Below, piece after piece: positions 7,464 through 13,294 of a DNA stretch of 13,294 bases; the first letter of the stretch is position 1; each line of letters starts with the position of its first letter. This stretch comes from Lachnospiraceae bacterium UBA3287. GTDB taxonomy: Bacteria > Bacillota > Clostridia > Lachnospirales > Lachnospiraceae. Made by a program: the position numbers and the translations under genes. A model generated the notes under the pieces. That model was not told the DNA's origin. It saw only the letters and a program-made list of their open reading frames with translations, and did no database searches. Location of the stretch: the NCBI GenBank assembly GCA_002362155.1, contig DETN01000060.1, forward strand, positions 1-13,294, read 5' to 3'.

Positions 7464-7472
7464 TGATATAAT
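7464..7472 (+). promoter_or_regulatory. Extended -10 promoter element upstream of the HIT gene
   Basis: TGATATAAT is a perfect extended -10 (TG-N-TATAAT). No good -35 hexamer is seen 16-18 nt upstream, which is usual for extended -10 promoters. Transcription would start near 7479, giving a leader of about 50 nt. No clear terminator separates it from the FHA gene, so read-through from the Tad operon is also possible. Confidence 0.6.
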
Positions 7473-7495
7473 TGCTTTCATAAATATATAAGAAA

Positions 7496-7510
7496 GCAGG
7501 AAGCTCCTGC
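7496..7510 (+). other. Short perfect hairpin in the leader of the HIT gene
   Basis: GCAGGA and TCCTGC pair around an AGC loop. The SD AAAGGA begins 3 nt later (7513-7518). A T6 run occurs only after the SD (7519-7524), so a terminator role is doubtful. It could expose or hide the ribosome site, or be incidental. Confidence 0.35.
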
Positions 7511-7528
7511 CGAAAGGATTTTTTATTT

Positions 7529-7939
7529 ATGAAAAACGACAATTGTATCTTTTGCAAACTCGCAAATGGTGATATTCCCACCAGGACTCTTTACGAGGAC
7601 CAGGATTACCGCGTCATCATGGATGCTTCTCCCGCCACCAGAGGCCATGCCCTGGTCATTCCCAAGGACCATTATGAGAATCTTTACGAGATCCCGGAAG
7701 ACGTGGCGGCAGGCGCTGTCAGGGTAGCGAAAAGGGTCGCCCTTGTCATGAAGGATAAACTGGGAACGGCGGGACTGAATCTTGTCCAGAACAACGGCGA
7801 GGCCGCCGGCCAGACCGTCATGCATTTCCATATGCACATCATACCCAGATACGTGGACGACAAAGCCATGCTTCTCTGGAAGCACCTGGATCTGTCCGAT
7901 GCGGAGCTGGACGCCATCAAAGATACGATCAACGGCTGA
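7529..7939 (+). CDS. HIT-family nucleotide hydrolase/transferase (HinT-like)
   Basis: A 136-residue cytosolic protein, the normal size for a prokaryotic HIT protein. The catalytic signature H99-F-H101-M-H103-I-I-P-R is intact; the middle histidine acts as nucleophile on purine nucleoside phosphoramidates or similar nucleotides in the family. C6-IF-C9 near the N-terminus, with a downstream histidine, is the frequent structural zinc site. The core pattern RGHALVIPKDHYENLYEI is typical. AAAGGA lies 10 nt before the ATG. The gene has its own promoter element and a terminator just after the stop, so it seems to be a single-gene unit unrelated to the pilus genes. The natural substrate cannot be told from sequence. 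Confidence 0.93.
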   Translation: MKNDNCIFCKLANGDIPTRTLYEDQDYRVIMDASPATRGHALVIPKDHYENLYEIPEDVAAGAVRVAKRVALVMKDKLGTAGLNLVQNNGEAAGQTVMHFHMHIIPRYVDDKAMLLWKHLDLSDAELDAIKDTING

Positions 7940-7955
7940 GAAGCTGACTTAAGGC

Positions 7956-7985
7956 AGGGGCTTTCTTCCAGAAAGTCCTTGTTTT
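7956..7985 (+). terminator. Rho-independent terminator after the HIT gene
   Basis: AGGGGCTTTCT (7956-7966) pairs with AGAAAGTCCTT (7970-7980) around a TCC loop, an 11-bp stem with two G-U pairs. The T tract is short (GTTTTG), so termination may be partial. Confidence 0.7.
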
Positions 7986-8000
7986 GCATGCCATAATATA

Positions 8001-8030
8001 TTAATATAATCCACAAACGTGTATTATAAT
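8001..8030 (+). promoter_or_regulatory. Possible promoter of the ATP-grasp/PaaK-like operon
   Basis: TATAAT at 8025-8030 lies 18 nt after TTAATA (8001-8006, 4 of 6 matches to TTGACA). A second TATAAT is at 8005-8010 with no convincing -35. The stretch between the terminator and gene start is AT-rich, as expected for a promoter, but which box is used is uncertain. Confidence 0.45.
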
Positions 8031-8068
8031 TGCAAAAAACACGTCAGTGACCAGGAAAGGAATGACAT

Positions 8069-9244
8069 ATGAAGAAGCTTATGATTATGGGCGCCGGCAT
8101 ATACCAGGTGCCGCTGATCAAAAAAGCAAAGGAAATGGGAATCTATACCATCGCGGTCAGCATTCCCGGAAACTATCCCGGATTTCAGTATGCGGATGAA
8201 GTCAGCTATACAAATACCATTGATTACGAAGCGGTCCTGAAGGTCGCAAAGGAAAAACAGGTAGACGGAATCGTGACGGCCGGCACCGATGTGGCGGTCA
8301 TTACCATCGGCCGGGTATGCGACGCCCTGGGCCTGAAGGGACTTTCCTTCGAAGCGGCCAGGATCGCATCCGACAAGATGCTGATGAAGGAATGCTATGA
8401 GAAGGGCGGCGTCAGAACGGCCCGTTTCCGCAAGGTGGGCTTTTCGGAGGATGTGTTTGAGGCGGTAAAGGATCTGGAATATCCCCTGATCGTAAAAGCG
8501 GTGGACTCCTCGGGAAGCCGCGGCATTACCAGAGTCAACGCCCCCGAGAACATGGCGGCGGCCATTGAGGCAGTCCGCGACGTGACCCACAAGGACTACT
8601 ATATCGTTGAGGAGTTCATTACCGGCGAGGAATTCGGAGCCCAGGCCTTTGTATATAATGGAAAGGTCCAGTTCGTTCTTCCCCACGGGGACTACGTATT
8701 CGTAGGAGACACCGGCGTTCCGGTAGGACATTTCGCACCCTACGATCTTCCGGAAGAAGTGGTCCGGGACGCGACAGAGCAGTGTGAAAAGGCGATCCAT
8801 GCCATGAAGCTGGACAACTGCGCCGTCAATGCGGACTTTATCCTGAAGGACGGAAAGACCTATGTGCTGGAGCTGGGCGGCAGAGCCGGCGCCACCTGCC
8901 TCGTGGAGCTGGTGGGCATTTACTACGGCTTCAACTACTATGAGAAGATCATACAGGCGGCCCTGGGCGAGGATCCGGTCTTCCCGCTGGAGGGAAGTAC
9001 GCCCAATGCAAGCCATCTGCTGATGAGCGATAAGGACGGCGTGATCCGGTCCATCATCAACAATAACGGACCCGACCCCGATATCTGTGAGATACAGTTT
9101 GACTACGGCCCCGGAGATAAGGTGCATAAGTTCCATATCGGACCGCACAGGATCGGCCATGTGGTGACAAAGGGAAAGACCCTGGAAGAGGCAAAGGCTG
9201 TGCTGGACCGCGCCATGGCAGGGATCACCATAGAAGTAGAATAA
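8069..9244 (+). CDS. ATP-grasp carboxylate ligase, carbamoyl-phosphate-synthase-like
   Basis: A 391-residue cytosolic enzyme predicted to activate a carboxylate as an acyl phosphate and join it to an amine or similar nucleophile. The N-terminus (KKLMIMGAGIYQVPLIKKAKEMG) is the pre-ATP-grasp fold. The ATP-grasp part follows: SDKMLMKE at 101-108, then YPLIVKAVDSSGSRGI with K143 and the flexible loop, E181-E182 near the adenine site, N254-A-D256, and E268-L-G-G-R-A-G for Mg-ATP. The last 80 residues form an extra C-terminal domain. GGAAAGGA lies before the ATG. The next gene starts 21 nt after the stop and encodes another carboxylate-activating enzyme, so the two probably act in one pathway. No biotin or CPSase partner domain is present; the substrate is unknown. 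Confidence 0.85.
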   Translation: MKKLMIMGAGIYQVPLIKKAKEMGIYTIAVSIPGNYPGFQYADEVSYTNTIDYEAVLKVAKEKQVDGIVTAGTDVAVITIGRVCDALGLKGLSFEAARIASDKMLMKECYEKGGVRTARFRKVGFSEDVFEAVKDLEYPLIVKAVDSSGSRGITRVNAPENMAAAIEAVRDVTHKDYYIVEEFITGEEFGAQAFVYNGKVQFVLPHGDYVFVGDTGVPVGHFAPYDLPEEVVRDATEQCEKAIHAMKLDNCAVNADFILKDGKTYVLELGGRAGATCLVELVGIYYGFNYYEKIIQAALGEDPVFPLEGSTPNASHLLMSDKDGVIRSIINNNGPDPDICEIQFDYGPGDKVHKFHIGPHRIGHVVTKGKTLEEAKAVLDRAMAGITIEVE

Positions 9245-9265
9245 AAAAGGGACAAGGAGGATACA

Positions 9266-10561
9266 ATGGATCCTAAACTGGAGAAAAAAATGATGAACGT
9301 TTATCTGGCAGCAGACCTGACCAGGATGAAACGGCATTACACCAACGATTTTTCCGATGCGATCGCAATGCAGAACAAGCGTCTTCAGAAGCTGATGAAG
9401 ATCGCCTATGAGATCCCCTTCTACAGGGAAAGATTCGACAGAGTGGGCATGAAGCCCGAAGATTTCAAGACAGGCGATGACCTGGCCAAGTTCCCGATCC
9501 TGACAAAGGATGAACTGCGTGAATGGATGGCGAAGGAAGTCGAAAATCCCAAATACAAAGACTGGATCATCGACACCACCAGCGGATCTACGGGAAAGCC
9601 CCTTTCCATCATCTTCTCTCCCAAGGAGAAGGCTTATATGAAGGCCAACTGGTACCGTGTTATGAATGTAGCCGGCTATGATCCCATCAGGGGAAAGATG
9701 ATGAGCCGCATCAACATGCATGACGAAAATCCCGGCGGCAGGGATACCTTCCTGCAGAAGCTTGGCATCCTGCGCCATGAGTTCGTCGACCAGTACGCTC
9801 CCGAGGAAGAGGCCATCGACGTGATCAACGCCTATGAGCCCGACTGGCTTTACATGAACAAGACAGAGCTTATGAGACTGGTCCTCTATGCCAACAAGAC
9901 CGGCAAGAAGATCTATCATCCCAAGTTCTACGATCCCATCAGTGAAAAGACCGATGAGAACAACCGCAAGCTCTTTATCAAGGAACTGGGCCCCGGCATC
10001 ATCGACTCCTACGGCAGCGCGGAGACAGGTGCCTGCATGATCCGTCTTCCCGGTAAGGACTACTACATCATCCATCACGATTCCTTTGTCGTCAACGTGA
10101 TCGATGACGAAGGAAAGCTCGCAAAGGAGGGCGGCCTGGTCATTACTCCTCTTTACAAGACAGACCTTCCTCTGATCAACTATGCCATCGGCGACAAGGC
10201 GACCTGCAGATACAAGAAGGGCGTGCGCTTTATCACCAGCATTCAGGGCCGCATGAACGACTACTTCTATTATGAAGACGGCAGAGTGACCAGCTTCTTT
10301 GAAGTGACTCCTGTCATCGCCCACTGCCCCGATATCCTGCAGATCCGTTTCATCGAGGAGACCTATGATCTGATCCATGTCCAGATCGTCCGGGACGATA
10401 AGGCCAGAATGAGCGAAGCCGAACTGGAAGAGTATCTGACCACGAATCTGAACAAGATCTTCAAGAGGCCTTTCAATTTCGAGTTCGAATGGATGAATTC
10501 CATTCCGCCGGATGAGAACGGAAAGCTCCGTATGATCGTCTGCAAAGTGGATCATGACTGA
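9266..10561 (+). CDS. PaaK/CapK-like adenylate-forming enzyme
   Basis: A 431-residue cytosolic member of the phenylacetate-CoA ligase-like branch of adenylate-forming enzymes. All core motifs are seen: T104-TSGSTGKP-112 (phosphate loop), S248-YGSAETG (A5), Y306-AIGD310 (ribose-binding Asp), IQGRMNDYF with R329, and a C-terminal lysine K420 in ENGKLR in the place of the adenylation lysine. These predict carboxylate plus ATP giving acyl-AMP, then transfer to CoA or another acceptor. The N-terminal helical region (FSDAIAMQNKRLQKLMKIAYEIPFYRERF) matches PaaK relatives, including the CapK-like proteins of surface polysaccharide loci. AAGGAGG at 9254-9260 with a 5-nt spacer supports the start. The operon partner is the ATP-grasp enzyme upstream; a terminator follows. 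Phenylacetate itself is not implied. Confidence 0.87.
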   Translation: MDPKLEKKMMNVYLAADLTRMKRHYTNDFSDAIAMQNKRLQKLMKIAYEIPFYRERFDRVGMKPEDFKTGDDLAKFPILTKDELREWMAKEVENPKYKDWIIDTTSGSTGKPLSIIFSPKEKAYMKANWYRVMNVAGYDPIRGKMMSRINMHDENPGGRDTFLQKLGILRHEFVDQYAPEEEAIDVINAYEPDWLYMNKTELMRLVLYANKTGKKIYHPKFYDPISEKTDENNRKLFIKELGPGIIDSYGSAETGACMIRLPGKDYYIIHHDSFVVNVIDDEGKLAKEGGLVITPLYKTDLPLINYAIGDKATCRYKKGVRFITSIQGRMNDYFYYEDGRVTSFFEVTPVIAHCPDILQIRFIEETYDLIHVQIVRDDKARMSEAELEEYLTTNLNKIFKRPFNFEFEWMNSIPPDENGKLRMIVCKVDHD

Positions 10562-10602
10562 TCGTTATAAGCGTATCAATATATAGAAGAAATGCGTCAG
10601 AC

Positions 10603-10639
10603 AAAAATCTGCCGGCCTATCGGGTCCGGCAGATTTTTT
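10603..10639 (+). terminator. Strong rho-independent terminator after the PaaK-like gene
   Basis: AAAAATCTGCCGG (10603-10615) pairs with CCGGCAGATTTTT (10626-10638) around a 10-nt loop, ending in a T6 tract. The upstream A tract makes it potentially usable on both strands. Confidence 0.92.
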
Positions 10640-10759
10640 GCTGAGAGGAACGGCTGCCGTCACTTCAGATTCTGCAGGCCGGAAACTTTTCGGTCAGTCG
10701 AATTTTGACAGGAATTTTACTTAAGCCGAAAAGGAAAATCACCATTCAACAGAGCGGGA

Positions 10760-10768
10760 TGTTATAAT
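10760..10768 (+). promoter_or_regulatory. Extended -10 promoter element of the MscS-like gene
   Basis: TGTTATAAT is a perfect extended -10 (TG-N-TATAAT), built like the one before the HIT gene. No -35 hexamer is placed correctly; a TTGACA at 10705-10710 is 52 nt upstream, too far to pair with it. The rest of the gap 10640-10759 shows no other feature. Confidence 0.6.
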
Positions 10769-10780
10769 TCAAAAAACAGG

Positions 10781-10807
10781 TGCTGCGCGGAATCCGGTCC
10801 GGCAGCA
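10781..10807 (+). other. Leader hairpin upstream of the MscS-like gene
   Basis: TGCTGC + CGGA pairs with TCCG + GCAGCA, a 10-bp stem with one bulged G and an ATCCGG loop. It is followed by GGGGG rather than a T run, so it is not an intrinsic terminator. It lies in the 5' leader, about 20 nt before the SD. Confidence 0.5.
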
Positions 10808-10842
10808 GGGGGCTGGAAGCTCGGTAAACGGAGGGCTCAACA

Positions 10843-11382
10843 GTGCTGGATAAAATGTTCCTTGCGGGATGGCATATCAAGATCCTGAAAATAGCGGCGA
10901 TTATTTTCGTGTCGATCCTGTGCTACAAGATCCTCAAATATATATTGTACAAAAACGAGAATAAAAACGGGGAAAGGGAGCTGGACCACAGGACCCGGAC
11001 CTTCAACCGGCTGGTCATCAGCATTCTGCGTGCTTTGACCGTTGTAATCTCGCAGCTGTGCATTCTGAAGGTGGTTGGATTCAATATCCAGTCACTGATG
11101 GCAGGTCTTGGCCTTGCCAGCGTCGTGGTGGGTCTTGCGGTCCAGGACGTACTGAAGGATATCATCCGCGGCGTCAGCATCATCGGAGATTCCTATTTCC
11201 AGGTCGGAGATATCGTGCGCTATAAGGATATGGAGGGAGAAGTCATATCCCTGGGACTTCTTTCGACCAAGATAAGATCCCTTTATACCCAGAATATCCA
11301 CACCATATCCAATCGTCACTTTGAAGAGGCGGAAATCGTATCCTCTTTCTATAAGAAAAAATCCCAATGCCTTATGATCTGA
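10843..11382 (+). CDS. MscS-family mechanosensitive channel, N-terminal part (zero frame)
   Basis: A 179-residue product starting with GTG; GGAGGG ends 7 nt upstream, and an ATG four codons later has worse spacing. It holds three hydrophobic segments at about 12-30, 56-77 and 83-110. The third is the pore helix, with the family pattern LMAGLGLASVVVGLAVQDVLKDIIRG. The MscS beta domain follows with F119-QVGDIVRYKDMEGEVISLGLLSTKIRS and NIHTISNRHFEEAEIVSSFYKKK. It then runs into SQCLMI and a stop, cutting the channel off before its C-terminal cage domain. That missing part is encoded at once in the -1 frame. So this is either the short product of a frameshifting gene or the first half of a broken one. 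The channel family is certain; whether this product alone is functional is not. Confidence 0.85.
   Translation: MLDKMFLAGWHIKILKIAAIIFVSILCYKILKYILYKNENKNGERELDHRTRTFNRLVISILRALTVVISQLCILKVVGFNIQSLMAGLGLASVVVGLAVQDVLKDIIRGVSIIGDSYFQVGDIVRYKDMEGEVISLGLLSTKIRSLYTQNIHTISNRHFEEAEIVSSFYKKKSQCLMI
11355..11362 (+). other. A6 slippage site joining the two MscS frames
   Basis: In the zero frame the sequence reads AAG AAA AAA TCC, with six A at 11356-11361. Slipping back one base, or adding one A, gives KKK-IPMPYDLTV and continues the channel. The -1 frame has a stop (TAA, 11352-11354) just before this run and the zero frame has a stop at 11380-11382, so the shift must fall in a window of about 25 nt centred on it. 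Confidence 0.7.
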
Positions 11383-12290
11383 CGGTATTCCAGGCGGAAA
11401 AGATCGTAAGGGATATCGTCAGGCGCATCCGCAAAAACGAGCACGTGGACAGCGCCAGATATCTCGGCATCACCGATCTGGGAGATTCCTGCATTTATTA
11501 TTACGTGGAGGTGCGTTCGGACCCTCTCTACCGGAGACAGGTGCGGCGTGATACCCTCCGGTCTATTCTGCTGGGAATGGAGGAGGCCGGGATCAGCGTT
11601 CCTTATCCCCAGATGGATATTCACAATATTGACAGAAGCCAGAGGAAAGAAGAGATCGGGAAGATCGTTAATACCCGGGAATTCAGGGAGTTTGAGGAAA
11701 AGAACAGAGAGGCCAGCAGCGACAGCCTTTTCCGTACCGAAAAATATCAGGCTCTGTTTACAGGAGAGAATGCCGATGAGGTGCTGGACGGAGTAGAGCA
11801 TTTCAGCTGGCGGATGGGATGCACCCAGAAAGAAAATCTGCAGCTGCGTCTTCTGGCCGAGGAACTCCTGGAGCTGGTTAAAAATACGACCTCCAGATCC
11901 AGGCTGGAAATGACATATACGGAAAAAGGCAGAGTCTGCAAGATCCGTACAAGGATAGACTCCGAACTGGACGGAGCACTTAGGGAAAAGATCAATGCTC
12001 TTGCGGAAAAGGGAAAGGAGTCCGGTGCAGGTTCGAACGGAGGCATTATCAGCAAGCTGACATCGATCGCGGCCAAGCTTCTGTCATCCGACAATCGTTT
12101 GGAAGGCCGGGTCTGGAGCATGAAGGAATATATAAACAGCGTCAGCGATAAGGAATTCCCGGGACCTGTCGAAGAAAGGGAAAAGGCTCTGCAGGAAATA
12201 GAGACATCCATTATTGCTAATCTGGCAGATGAGATCACTGTCAGATTCAACCAGGATGAGGTCATCATAGAAGCGGAGAAAAGACTTTAA
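11367..12290 (+). CDS. MscS C-terminal cage domain plus HATPase-like extension (second frame)
   Basis: A 307-codon reading frame (-1 to the preceding one). Residues 1-87 look like the end of the MscS soluble domain: PYDLTVFQAEKIVRDIVRRIR, then YLGITDLGDSCIYYYVEV, and EEAGISVPYPQMDIHN, the usual closing motif. So the first part cannot be a separate gene by descent. Residues about 125-307 are an added domain: ADEVLDGVEHF, LQLRLLAEELLELVKN and, at the end, SIIANLADEITVRF. They recall a Clostridia family of small HATPase-like proteins with the ATP-binding boxes eroded; this is my recollection, not a search. Joined to the upstream frame by a -1 shift the protein would be about 482 residues. Independent translation from ATG 11367 is possible, but no strong SD is seen. 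A terminator follows 41 nt after the stop. Confidence 0.75.
   Translation: MPYDLTVFQAEKIVRDIVRRIRKNEHVDSARYLGITDLGDSCIYYYVEVRSDPLYRRQVRRDTLRSILLGMEEAGISVPYPQMDIHNIDRSQRKEEIGKIVNTREFREFEEKNREASSDSLFRTEKYQALFTGENADEVLDGVEHFSWRMGCTQKENLQLRLLAEELLELVKNTTSRSRLEMTYTEKGRVCKIRTRIDSELDGALREKINALAEKGKESGAGSNGGIISKLTSIAAKLLSSDNRLEGRVWSMKEYINSVSDKEFPGPVEEREKALQEIETSIIANLADEITVRFNQDEVIIEAEKRL
11378..11423 (+). other. Potential RNA stem downstream of the A6 run
   Basis: TCTGACGGTATTCC (11378-11391) can pair with GGGATATCGTCAGG (11410-11423) as 14 bp including three wobble pairs, around an 18-nt loop. It begins 16 nt after the A6 run, so it could act as a frameshift stimulator, although the spacer is longer than usual. 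Confidence 0.45.
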
Positions 12291-12331
12291 AAGCAGAATA
12301 CGGAGGCATGAACTGAGGCATGCCCCGGCCT

Positions 12332-12381
12332 GTCCGGATGGTGCCTGCTCCCTGCGGGGCAGACGCCGTCCGGACCTTTTT
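12332..12381 (+). terminator. Rho-independent terminator after the MscS-like locus
   Basis: A 20-bp stem: bases 12332-12351 (starting GTCCGGATGG) pair with 12356-12375 (ending CGTCCGGAC) around a CTGC loop with a few G-U pairs. CTTTTT follows at once. A smaller GGCATG/CATGCC stem lies at 12305-12324. Confidence 0.92.
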
Positions 12382-12441
12382 CTCTGCGCAAATTTTTCGA
12401 AAGAAATGCTGAAAGAAAATGGAAAAACCTGAAAATTCTGT

Positions 12442-12470
12442 TTGACAAGGCCTGCATACTTATGTATAAT
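12442..12470 (+). promoter_or_regulatory. Consensus sigma-A promoter for tRNA-Ser
   Basis: TTGACA (12442-12447), a 17-nt spacer, and TATAAT (12465-12470): a perfect match to the housekeeping consensus. AT-rich sequence upstream (12382-12441) may add UP-element activity. The start point would be near 12477, about 55 nt before the tRNA. Confidence 0.93.
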
Positions 12471-12499
12471 AATCAGTGCGTCACAAATGAGGGGCGCGC

Positions 12500-12515
12500 C
12501 CAATTACATAATTGG
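12500..12515 (+). repeat. Palindrome in the tRNA-Ser leader
   Basis: CCAATT ACAT AATTGG is a perfect inverted repeat that adjoins GGCGCGCC (12493-12500), itself palindromic. It sits between the promoter and the tRNA. It could form a processing hairpin or be part of a tRNA remnant. Confidence 0.5.
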
Positions 12516-12532
12516 TAGAGGTTTTCAGACCA

Positions 12533-12620
12533 GGAGAAATACTCAAGAGGCTGAAGAGGCGCCCCTGCTAAGGGTGTAGGTCGCGAGAGCGGCGCGCGGG
12601 TTCAAATCCCGCTTTCTCCG
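12533..12620 (+). tRNA. tRNA-Ser (anticodon GCT)
   Basis: An 88-nt class II tRNA. The acceptor stem GGAGAAA pairs with TTTCTCC, with G as discriminator base. The D arm is CTC...GAG. The anticodon loop C-T-GCT-A-A (anticodon at 12567-12569) sits on a CGCCC/GGGTG stem. The long variable arm is GGTCGCGAGAGCGGCG-like, and the T arm is GCGGG-TTCAAAT-CCCGC. The anticodon reads AGC and AGU serine codons. The 3' CCA is not encoded and must be added after transcription. It has its own consensus promoter and lies 58 nt before the rRNA promoter, with a weak hairpin (12625-12644, ATGGGGA/TCCCCGT) right behind it. Confidence 0.95.
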
Positions 12621-12677
12621 TTTTATGGGGACAAAAATCCCCGTAAAAACATCTTCAAAAAAAGATGAAAATAAAGC

Positions 12678-12706
12678 TTGACAGAAATAACGAAGAGCGC
12701 TATCAT
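12678..12706 (+). promoter_or_regulatory. rRNA operon promoter
   Basis: TTGACA (12678-12683), a 17-nt spacer and TATCAT (12701-12706; 5 of 6 matches). A-rich sequence before it (12644-12677) could act as an UP element. It lies 355 nt before the 16S gene, a normal arrangement for rRNA operons. No second equally good promoter is seen in the leader. Confidence 0.82.
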
Positions 12707-13060
12707 GTTAAAGTTCGCTCCTGAGAGCCGCGCTTTCAGAGAGAAGATGAGATCCGCCAGGCGGACTCACAGAGCACCTTTAAAATCGAATATATGACAA
12801 CTTAACAGAAATGCAACCCTGAAGATTTCTTTTAGATCTAATGAAGAAGCGGTTTCAAACACCGCATCTGAAAAGAAAAAGTTTAAAATAAACTTCAGAG
12901 AAAAAGTTTGAACGAACCAAACCAAGCAAATTACGGAAAGATGAACGAAGCAGATTTCTTAGGAAATGAATGCCAGGTCATCTGACCAGTATTGAACTTG
13001 ATCTTCAGACCTGAGCGGAACGCGAAGGTCTTACAGCTCAGCGAAGCTGAGATGTTTTTT
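12707..13060 (+). other. Pre-rRNA leader upstream of 16S
   Basis: About 350 nt without a gene, AT-rich, with several hairpins. CTGAGAGC/GCTTTCAG is at 12721-12739. A CCGCC/GGCGG palindrome lies near 12752-12762. GCGGT/ACCGC is near 12850-12866. A 7-3-7 palindrome (AAGTTTA AAA TAAACTT) is at 12879-12895. CTCAGC/GCTGAG at 13037-13051 is followed by a T run just before 16S. GAAAAAGTTT occurs twice (about 12875 and 12902). A boxA-like CACCTTTAAAA lies near 12775. Leader RNA of this kind is cut away during 16S maturation and can carry antitermination signals; the boxA call is tentative. Confidence 0.65.

Positions 13061-13294
<234 letters not shown>

Noticed and set aside
8024..10555. 843-codon open frame on the minus strand, antisense to both the ATP-grasp and PaaK-like genes
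   Set aside because: It spans two genes and the gap between them, shows no family motif or sensible SD, and the plus-strand proteins have all catalytic motifs. It is an artefact of codon bias in conserved plus-strand genes.
10705..10710. TTGACA as the -35 of the MscS promoter
   Set aside because: The only good -10 is 52 nt downstream, and no TATAAT-like box lies 16-18 nt after it.
12625..12644. Hairpin ATGGGGA/TCCCCGT as terminator of tRNA-Ser
   Set aside because: No T tract follows (GTAAAA), so intrinsic termination is unlikely; it may help 3' processing.

Overview
The window looks like chromosome from a GC-rich Lachnospiraceae-type Clostridia (Bacillota). Three things point there. The 16S rRNA fragment at the right end carries the 'accgcataagcgcac' signature typical of Clostridium cluster XIVa. 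The Tad-type pilus operon has the gene set known from that group (Flp1-like pilin, DUF5702-like protein, TadE-like proteins, DUF6382/FHA protein). Shine-Dalgarno (SD) sites are strong, of the AAGGAGG type. Every supported gene is on the + strand.

Region 1 (1-7443) is the downstream part of a Tad (type IVb pilus) assembly operon. In order: the C-terminus of the CpaF/TadA secretion ATPase (cut by the window edge), TadB, a TadC enlarged by an extracytoplasmic insertion, a 57-residue Flp1-like pilin, a DUF5702-like pseudopilin or anchor, a TadE-like protein with a duplicated Cys/His module, an A24 prepilin peptidase, a second TadE-like protein starting at TTG, and a DUF6382-FHA membrane protein. 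Genes overlap or lie within about 20 nt of each other, so translation is probably coupled. CpaF powers assembly, TadB and TadC form the membrane platform, the peptidase matures the pilin and TadE-like leaders, and the FHA protein may connect the machine to phosphothreonine signalling.

Region 2 (7444-10639) has a HIT-family nucleotide hydrolase behind an extended -10 promoter and ending in a terminator. It is followed by a two-gene operon of an ATP-grasp ligase and a PaaK/CapK-like adenylate-forming enzyme, also ending in a terminator. Both enzymes activate carboxylates; their joint substrate is unknown.

Region 3 (10640-12381) holds an MscS-type mechanosensitive channel split between two frames. 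The join falls exactly on a run of six A, and a 14-bp potential RNA stem lies just downstream. The second frame finishes the channel and adds a C-terminal domain that resembles a degenerate HATPase-like family. A strong terminator follows. This is the most interesting locus in the window: a programmed frameshift, a phase switch, a real mutation and a homopolymer sequencing error are all possible.

Region 4 (12382-13294) has a perfect TTGACA-N17-TATAAT promoter, tRNA-Ser(GCT), a near-consensus rRNA promoter, a structured leader of about 350 nt, and the first 234 nt of 16S rRNA.
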